From CAYTMY01 sp964618075 (lineage in GTDB: Bacteria > Bacillota > Clostridia > Eubacteriales > Anaerofustaceae), in contig CAZTZO010000021.1 in NCBI GenBank assembly GCA_964618075.1, positions 1-24,889 of the forward strand: a DNA stretch of 24,889 nt. The letters are read 5' to 3'. Positions within the stretch are counted from its first letter, which is position 1. The number at the start of each line of letters is the position of its first letter. The translations under genes and the position numbers were made by a program. Shown here in pieces: positions 19,880 to 24,889 of the stretch. The notes below the pieces were generated by a model. The model did not search any database, was not told the DNA's origin, and saw nothing but the letters and a program-made list of their open reading frames with translations.

Positions 19880-22800
19880 AAAAAATACAGTGGAAAAACA
19901 GATTTTTCGCGCTGCTTTTAAGCATTATCATGGTTTTCGGTATGCTTCCTTCGGCAGTGTTTGCACAGGCTCATGACAATCAGGTGCATGTAACTGTCGA
20001 AAACAAAACATATTTAAGCGGTTCATGGAGCGGAACTTTGGTGGATACTTGGGTCGATATAGATTCAAATTCAACCATGGCGAGCGCTATTATAGCCGCT
20101 CTCGGTACGCTAAACGCTACTCAAACGGGTGCGCAGGACGGCTATATTACAGATATAAACGGGCTTGTAAACGGCTCTGCCGGAGGCTATGACGGTTGGA
20201 TGGGTATGCTCAACGACTGGTTTTGCAATCAGAGCTTGAGCGCATATACGATTGCAGGCGGTACTCTTCAAGCAGGGGATGAAATATGCGTTGTATATTC
20301 TCTTAATGGTGGAGAGGATTTAGGCGGGAATTGGGCAAATAACGATAAGAGCATAAAGGCAGTTGCCTTTGATAGCGGTAGTCTTGATAAAACCTTTGAT
20401 AAGGATACTCACTCATATACTTTGAGCTTACCGAAAAATACAACCGGCGTAATAGCTACTCCCACAGCCTCAAACAAAAACTTCCAGGTAAGAGCAAGCG
20501 TTGGCACTACAGAGTATCAAAGAACAGCAAATATTCCCGTTAGCGAAGGAACCGTTATAACCATAACGTGCGGAGATCCCTCGTGGCCTTCCATGAACGG
20601 CGGTGAGTATGGTAGCGCCGACAGCGTTGAAAAAGAAACCTACACGTTTACGGTTGAATACCTGCCTAACACAGTTCCGACATTAAAACAAAACGTCGTT
20701 TCTGCAATAAGTGCAAACGTAAACGTTAACAGTGCGTATACTCTTGATTTATCAAACATCTTTACCGACGCTGACGCAGACAGCTTGACATACTCAGTAA
20801 AGGTAAACGACAACGACTATACTTCTGCTGAAGCTAGCTATTCCTACACCCCGACGATAGCGGGAACTACCACGCTTGTTTTCAAAGCAAACGACGGTAC
20901 TGCGGACAGTGAAACTTACAGCGTAGCCCTTACTGCCAGCGATAATATATCAGATATTACTATATATTTAAGCGTATCGGACAAGGGAACGATTGCAACG
21001 GGAACAGATGATGATTCGACAATAATGGCAAACGTCCCCGTTAAAGTGAGTGCGGCAAACGGAAAAGCAACTGTAAATGCAGCACTTATAGCTGCACACA
21101 ACGAATATTGCGTAAACGGATATGCCGTGACAACAGGAAATTACGGATTACAGGTCACCAAGCTTTGGGGGAATTTAACGACTGCGACGACCTTCTACAT
21201 AAATAATACGGCTCTTTCAATGGGAGTCGGAACGGACACCGTCAGTGACGGGGATCATCTGAGCGCATGTATTTTTCAGGATACCGTTAATTGGAGCGAT
21301 AAGTACGTATACTTTGACAAATATACAGCACAGATAGATCAAGGAGGAACGCTTACACTAAAGCTTACCTCGCAGGAATATGACGCTTCGTGGAATATTA
21401 TTCAAACTCCTCTTGCAGGCGCGAGAGTCAAAAAGGACGATGCGGATACGGGCAGTGTTACAGACTCCGAGGGTAATATCACTCTTACCTTTGATACTAC
21501 CGGAACCTATTACGTAACGGCAGTTGCGCCCGAAGGAACATATATACATGCTCCTGTTTGCGTCGTTAATGTCGCCTCTGTCGATAATATTACAATCAGC
21601 GCACAGAAATCGAACACATACAATATATTCCCGCAGAAGGTATCTGTAAGCAGCAATCTTGCTGAAAGCTATGGTTACAGTGATGAAGTAGCCTATAGCG
21701 ACGGAGTTTCGGCACTTGACGCGGTTGTAAAAATGCATGAGATCAAATACGGCGCTCTGTTTACACCGCAAACGGCAAATGATTATCTTGTCGTCAACAG
21801 CGGTTCGATAAGTAAGATATTTGGTGAGAACACATACAGCGTAAGCTTTGCTGTTGATAAGACTTATCCGTACGATCCTCAAAGCGACTACGGAAATTAC
21901 GGATACACAGGCTACAGCGTGAACCAGGCTAAGGTCAACGATAACGGAAGCGTCGACGTATTCTTCTATCAGGACAGCTCTTATATGGACGAATACTCTT
22001 GGTTTGAGCAAAACAACGCGGCTGTGGACAGCATAAGCGTTATGCAAAATGATCCGATAACTCTAAAGCTCACAGGCTTTACGTATATGTTCGGCTCATA
22101 CAAGAAACAGGATTTGATCGACTGGGGATATTACGGACCGATAGCAAACGCACAGCTCACGCTCGTGGACGAATCTACCGGAGCAATGACAGATATCACG
22201 GGTAAAACGACAGATGAAAACGGAAACGTGACGATCAGCTTTCCCTCAAGCGGAACATATTATGTTTCAGCGAAAGCCTCGGATGGTGAAACGTCAATAA
22301 TATCGCCGTGTCTGAAGGTAACGGTATCGGATATAAACAGCGCAGCGGATACTATGATAATAAGGACGTCAACTGCCACAACGGATCTTTCGAATGCCAT
22401 ACTTGCGGGAAGCAATGATAGCAACGTAGCGGTATTTGACGCCGAAACGCGAAATTATGAGCTGGGAAATATTCTTTATGATACCAATACTCAGCTTCGC
22501 TTCTGGTATACGCTCAAGGAATACGGGACTACTGTCACCTTAAATTGGGACGGAGGCTCTAAGGTTCTCAATACAGCGGCAGACAGTGCTTCGACACTGA
22601 CTATGAATAGCAAATATGCGAGCTGCCTAAAGGAAGGGAAAAACACACTGACATTAACAGTGACGCCTCCGCAGGGCTCACAAAATGAAGAAACGGTCTA
22701 TACGATAAACGTAAACTGTCTTCCTACGCTTGCTTCGCTCACAGTGAACGCACAAAACGCGTTTGTATATGTCGACAAGACCTTTGCTGCAACGCAAATG

Positions 22801-24889
22801 AGCTACTTTGCTACCTTATCAAGTACAATCACCACGCTTAATGTAGACGCAGTTGCTAAAAAGGAAGGCTACACAATAACTTATAATGGATCAAGCTCTT
22901 CTACTGTAGATATAACCAATACAAACAAAATAGATGTTGTGGTAACAAACGGCGACTTATCGCAGACCTACACGATAAACTTAAATAAAGTCGATTCGTA
23001 TTCGGTGCAGTTTGTGGTTGATCCTACTGACGCAGTCGTATCGCTCACCGACAAGGACGCAAATGTCCTCACCGCAACGAACGGCGTATATTCGGGGCTT
23101 TTAGAAGGCAATGAATATACATACACAGTCGGAAAATATGGCTATACGTCAAAGAGCGGCGTGATAGACTCCGTAAACGATCTGACGGACGGAAAAATTA
23201 ATGTAAGTCTTTCAAAGGCAAGCCAAACCTCCTTTAAGGACGTGGGCAGCGACTGGAAAGATTTCCGCAATAGTGACGTAAATATGGCTATAACAGATGC
23301 TCAGACTCCCATAGTGAAGGACGAAACATCATTATTGTGGAACAGACAGCTTGGAACAGGCTGGTCTGCGGCTCCGAGTGTTCAGATTATAGTCGATAAC
23401 GCACTTATCGTTATGAGCGGAACAAATCTTTATAAGCTCAATCTTGAAACCGGAGAAACCATAGCGAGCGCAACCATGGCAGGTTCGCCGAGCTTTGGAA
23501 TAACACCTCCGATATATGCAGACGGACTTATCTTCTGTCCGTTAGGCAGCGGAAAGGTTCAAGCCTTTAACGCAGAAACGCTTGAATCGGTCTGGCTGTA
23601 TACAGATCCTCTTGGTGGACAATCCTTAAGTCCTCTTACGTACTCCGACGGGTATGTATATGCCAGCTTCTGGAACGGCGAAACTAAGGTTGCCAATTTC
23701 GTATGCCTGAGCGCAACGGACGAGATACCCTCACAAACTGATGAAGCAAAGCTTGCGGTATGGAAATACGCGCAAAACGGAGGCTTCTACTGGGCAGGAG
23801 CGGTAGTCGTAGGAGATAGTGTCGTAGTCGGTACCGACGACGGGACAAGCGCTTCAAGCGGAGATTCGCACGTTTTATCCTTTAACAAATATAACGGAAC
23901 TCTTTTAAGCGATGTAGTGTTGACAGGTATGGGTGATGTAAGATCTTCTCTTGCTTATGATACTACAAGCGCAAAAATATACTTAACGACAAAGGGCGGC
24001 TATCTTGCCAGCCTGAGCTTAAACGCTAATGGCACTTTAAGCAACTTAAAAAGTGTAAACTACAACGCGCAGTGTACCTCGACGCCTATCATATACGGCG
24101 GAAAAGCATACTTTGCGACAGGAAGCGGAATAAGCGCCAGCGGATCATCAGGTAATTTCGTTGTTGCCGATGCCGATAGCTTGCAGATGCTTTATGCGGT
24201 AGGATTAAAGGGATATCCGCAGTGCTCGATGCTTCTTTCCACAGCGTATGCCAACACGGGATATTTGTACTTCTATGCAACATACAACAATAAGCCCGGC
24301 GGAATAAGCATGATAAGAGTCGCAACAGACGCAGTTGATGAAAGCGGAGCGCTTCTTACGGAGCTTTACGAAGCAGATGGCTTCTCAAATTACTGTCTTG
24401 GAAGCATTATATGCGCAACCGATGGAACCCTTTATTACAAGAACGATTCAACGAACATTCTTGCCATCGGCGTACCGAAGGCAACTCAGGTTATTAAGCT
24501 TATCAATAAAATAGGAACAGTTACCTTAGACAGTGAAAGCGCGATAAACACCGCAAAGAACGCATATGACGCTCTTTCTTCTGAGAATAAGGCAAACGTC
24601 ACAAACTATCAAACACTTGTTGATGCGATAGACGACTTTAACTTACTTAAGGCAAATGCTGTTGAAAGCCTAATTAACGCAATTTCCAACCCGGTCACTC
24701 TTGCCGATGAAGCAAAGATAAATGAAGCTCAAAACGCATACGACGCCCTTAGTGACGCACAAAAGGCTATGGTAGCAAGTGAAAAAGTAACGAAGCTTTC
24801 AGATGCTCATGCTGCACTGTCACTTCTTAAAACAGCCGAGTGCATAAGGCTGATAGACTTAATCAGTGAGCCCGTTTCCTTAAACGATG
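19876..24889 (+). CDS. Giant secreted multi-domain protein with DUF4430-like repeats and beta-propeller (3' end outside window)
   Basis: The frame is open from GTG 19876 (AAAAGGAG at 19861-19868) to the window end, more than 1671 residues. Residues 1-30 are a signal peptide (cleavage after VFA). Approximate layout: DUF4430-like domain 37-156 (GYDGWMGMLNDWF, LQAGDEICVVYS); cadherin-like beta sandwich 158-265; dystroglycan/cadherin-type Ig 266-355; a second, divergent DUF4430-like domain 361-484; Ig-like 485-567; a third divergent one 572-712; Ig-like 713-817; two cadherin-like beta sandwiches 818-1039; PEGA-like 1040-1116; PQQ-type beta-propeller about 1151-1535 (LYKLNLETGETI, VQAFNAETLESVW); then helical repeats of about 62 residues (AYDALSSENKANV, AYDALSDAQKAMV). 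It shares the cobalamin-controlled transcript with the FecR/DUF4430 gene, so surface corrinoid capture is likely. Domains two and three are tentative. Wall attachment should be encoded beyond the window. Confidence 0.85.
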   Translation, partial: MKKIQWKNRFFALLLSIIMVFGMLPSAVFAQAHDNQVHVTVENKTYLSGSWSGTLVDTWVDIDSNSTMASAIIAALGTLNATQTGAQDGYITDINGLVNGSAGGYDGWMGMLNDWFCNQSLSAYTIAGGTLQAGDEICVVYSLNGGEDLGGNWANNDKSIKAVAFDSGSLDKTFDKDTHSYTLSLPKNTTGVIATPTASNKNFQVRASVGTTEYQRTANIPVSEGTVITITCGDPSWPSMNGGEYGSADSVEKETYTFTVEYLPNTVPTLKQNVVSAISANVNVNSAYTLDLSNIFTDADADSLTYSVKVNDNDYTSAEASYSYTPTIAGTTTLVFKANDGTADSETYSVALTASDNISDITIYLSVSDKGTIATGTDDDSTIMANVPVKVSAANGKATVNAALIAAHNEYCVNGYAVTTGNYGLQVTKLWGNLTTATTFYINNTALSMGVGTDTVSDGDHLSACIFQDTVNWSDKYVYFDKYTAQIDQGGTLTLKLTSQEYDASWNIIQTPLAGARVKKDDADTGSVTDSEGNITLTFDTTGTYYVTAVAPEGTYIHAPVCVVNVASVDNITISAQKSNTYNIFPQKVSVSSNLAESYGYSDEVAYSDGVSALDAVVKMHEIKYGALFTPQTANDYLVVNSGSISKIFGENTYSVSFAVDKTYPYDPQSDYGNYGYTGYSVNQAKVNDNGSVDVFFYQDSSYMDEYSWFEQNNAAVDSISVMQNDPITLKLTGFTYMFGSYKKQDLIDWGYYGPIANAQLTLVDESTGAMTDITGKTTDENGNVTISFPSSGTYYVSAKASDGETSIISPCLKVTVSDINSAADTMIIRTSTATTDLSNAILAGSNDSNVAVFDAETRNYELGNILYDTNTQLRFWYTLKEYGTTVTLNWDGGSKVLNTAADSASTLTMNSKYASCLKEGKNTLTLTVTPPQGSQNEETVYTINVNCLPTLASLTVNAQNAFVYVDKTFAATQMSYFATLSSTITTLNVDAVAKKEGYTITYNGSSSSTVDITNTNKIDVVVTNGDLSQTYTINLNKVDSYSVQFVVDPTDAVVSLTDKDANVLTATNGVYSGLLEGNEYTYTVGKYGYTSKSGVIDSVNDLTDGKINVSLSKASQTSFKDVGSDWKDFRNSDVNMAITDAQTPIVKDETSLLWNRQLGTGWSAAPSVQIIVDNALIVMSGTNLYKLNLETGETIASATMAGSPSFGITPPIYADGLIFCPLGSGKVQAFNAETLESVWLYTDPLGGQSLSPLTYSDGYVYASFWNGETKVANFVCLSATDEIPSQTDEAKLAVWKYAQNGGFYWAGAVVVGDSVVVGTDDGTSASSGDSHVLSFNKYNGTLLSDVVLTGMGDVRSSLAYDTTSAKIYLTTKGGYLASLSLNANGTLSNLKSVNYNAQCTSTPIIYGGKAYFATGSGISASGSSGNFVVADADSLQMLYAVGLKGYPQCSMLLSTAYANTGYLYFYATYNNKPGGISMIRVATDAVDESGALLTELYEADGFSNYCLGSIICATDGTLYYKNDSTNILAIGVPKATQVIKLINKIGTVTLDSESAINTAKNAYDALSSENKANVTNYQTLVDAIDDFNLLKANAVESLINAISNPVTLADEAKINEAQNAYDALSDAQKAMVASEKVTKLSDAHAALSLLKTAECIRLIDLISEPVSLND

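Noticed and set aside
21358..22047. Minus-strand open frame of 229 codons
   Set aside because: It is the antisense shadow of the giant surface protein, whose plus-strand frame has a signal peptide, ribosome binding site and recognisable domains.
23326..24480. Direct annotation of the beta-propeller as BtuG-like
   Set aside because: The repeats look like generic PQQ-type blades; similarity to BtuG cannot be shown by eye, so it is kept only as a hypothesis.

Overview
The window looks like a chromosomal segment of a low-to-moderate GC, anaerobic Firmicute of the class Clostridia. The evidence is strong AAGGAG-type ribosome binding sites, two T-box leaders, a c-di-GMP-I riboswitch, two cobalamin riboswitches, an oxygen-reducing FprA-type flavodiiron protein, a ferredoxin-like fragment, and a very large secreted protein with helical repeats typical of Firmicute surface proteins. 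I cannot name the genus. I saw no rRNA, tRNA, CRISPR array or insertion sequence.

Left part (1-4050, + strand): the tail of a 4Fe-4S protein, a degraded small gene, a membrane-anchored endonuclease/exonuclease/phosphatase-fold protein, a 141-residue unknown protein and a flavodiiron protein. The gaps are filled by related copies of an intergenic cassette (terminator, promoter, leader), so the region has spread by local duplication.

Middle-left (4050-10040, + strand): RNA-regulated transcription units. A T-box leader precedes an AMP-forming acyl-CoA synthetase. A c-di-GMP-I riboswitch with terminator precedes a PAS-GGDEF diguanylate cyclase, followed by a GtrA-like membrane protein. A T-box with a readable Trp specifier (UGG) and a matching acceptor-pairing base precedes a stand-alone TrpB2-type tryptophan synthase beta chain.

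Middle-right (10077-16244, - strand): two operons. One is a DUF2284 metal-binding protein overlapping an MFS exporter. The other is a class I methyltransferase, a FecB/BtuF-like lipoprotein, a FecCD permease, a FecE/BtuD ATPase and an FmdE-family protein, ending in a terminator. The substrate (iron chelate, corrinoid or other metal complex) cannot be read from sequence.

Right part (16432-24889, + strand): a cobalamin-regulated region. The first cobalamin riboswitch has its peripheral domain enlarged by two near-identical 124-nt hairpin units. It precedes a 54-residue Cys-rich protein and the corrinoid adenosyltransferase CobO/BtuR. A second cobalamin riboswitch, with its own promoter and terminator, precedes a membrane-anchored FecR-like/DUF4430 protein. 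DUF4430 is the domain related to the C-terminal half of animal transcobalamin and intrinsic factor. Next comes a giant secreted protein (more than 1671 residues, running off the window) with one clear and two probable DUF4430-like domains, cadherin/Ig-like modules, a PQQ-type beta-propeller and C-terminal helical repeats. My main inference is that this is a Gram-positive corrinoid capture and salvage locus: transcobalamin-like surface binders, possibly the divergent ABC importer, and adenosylation after uptake.
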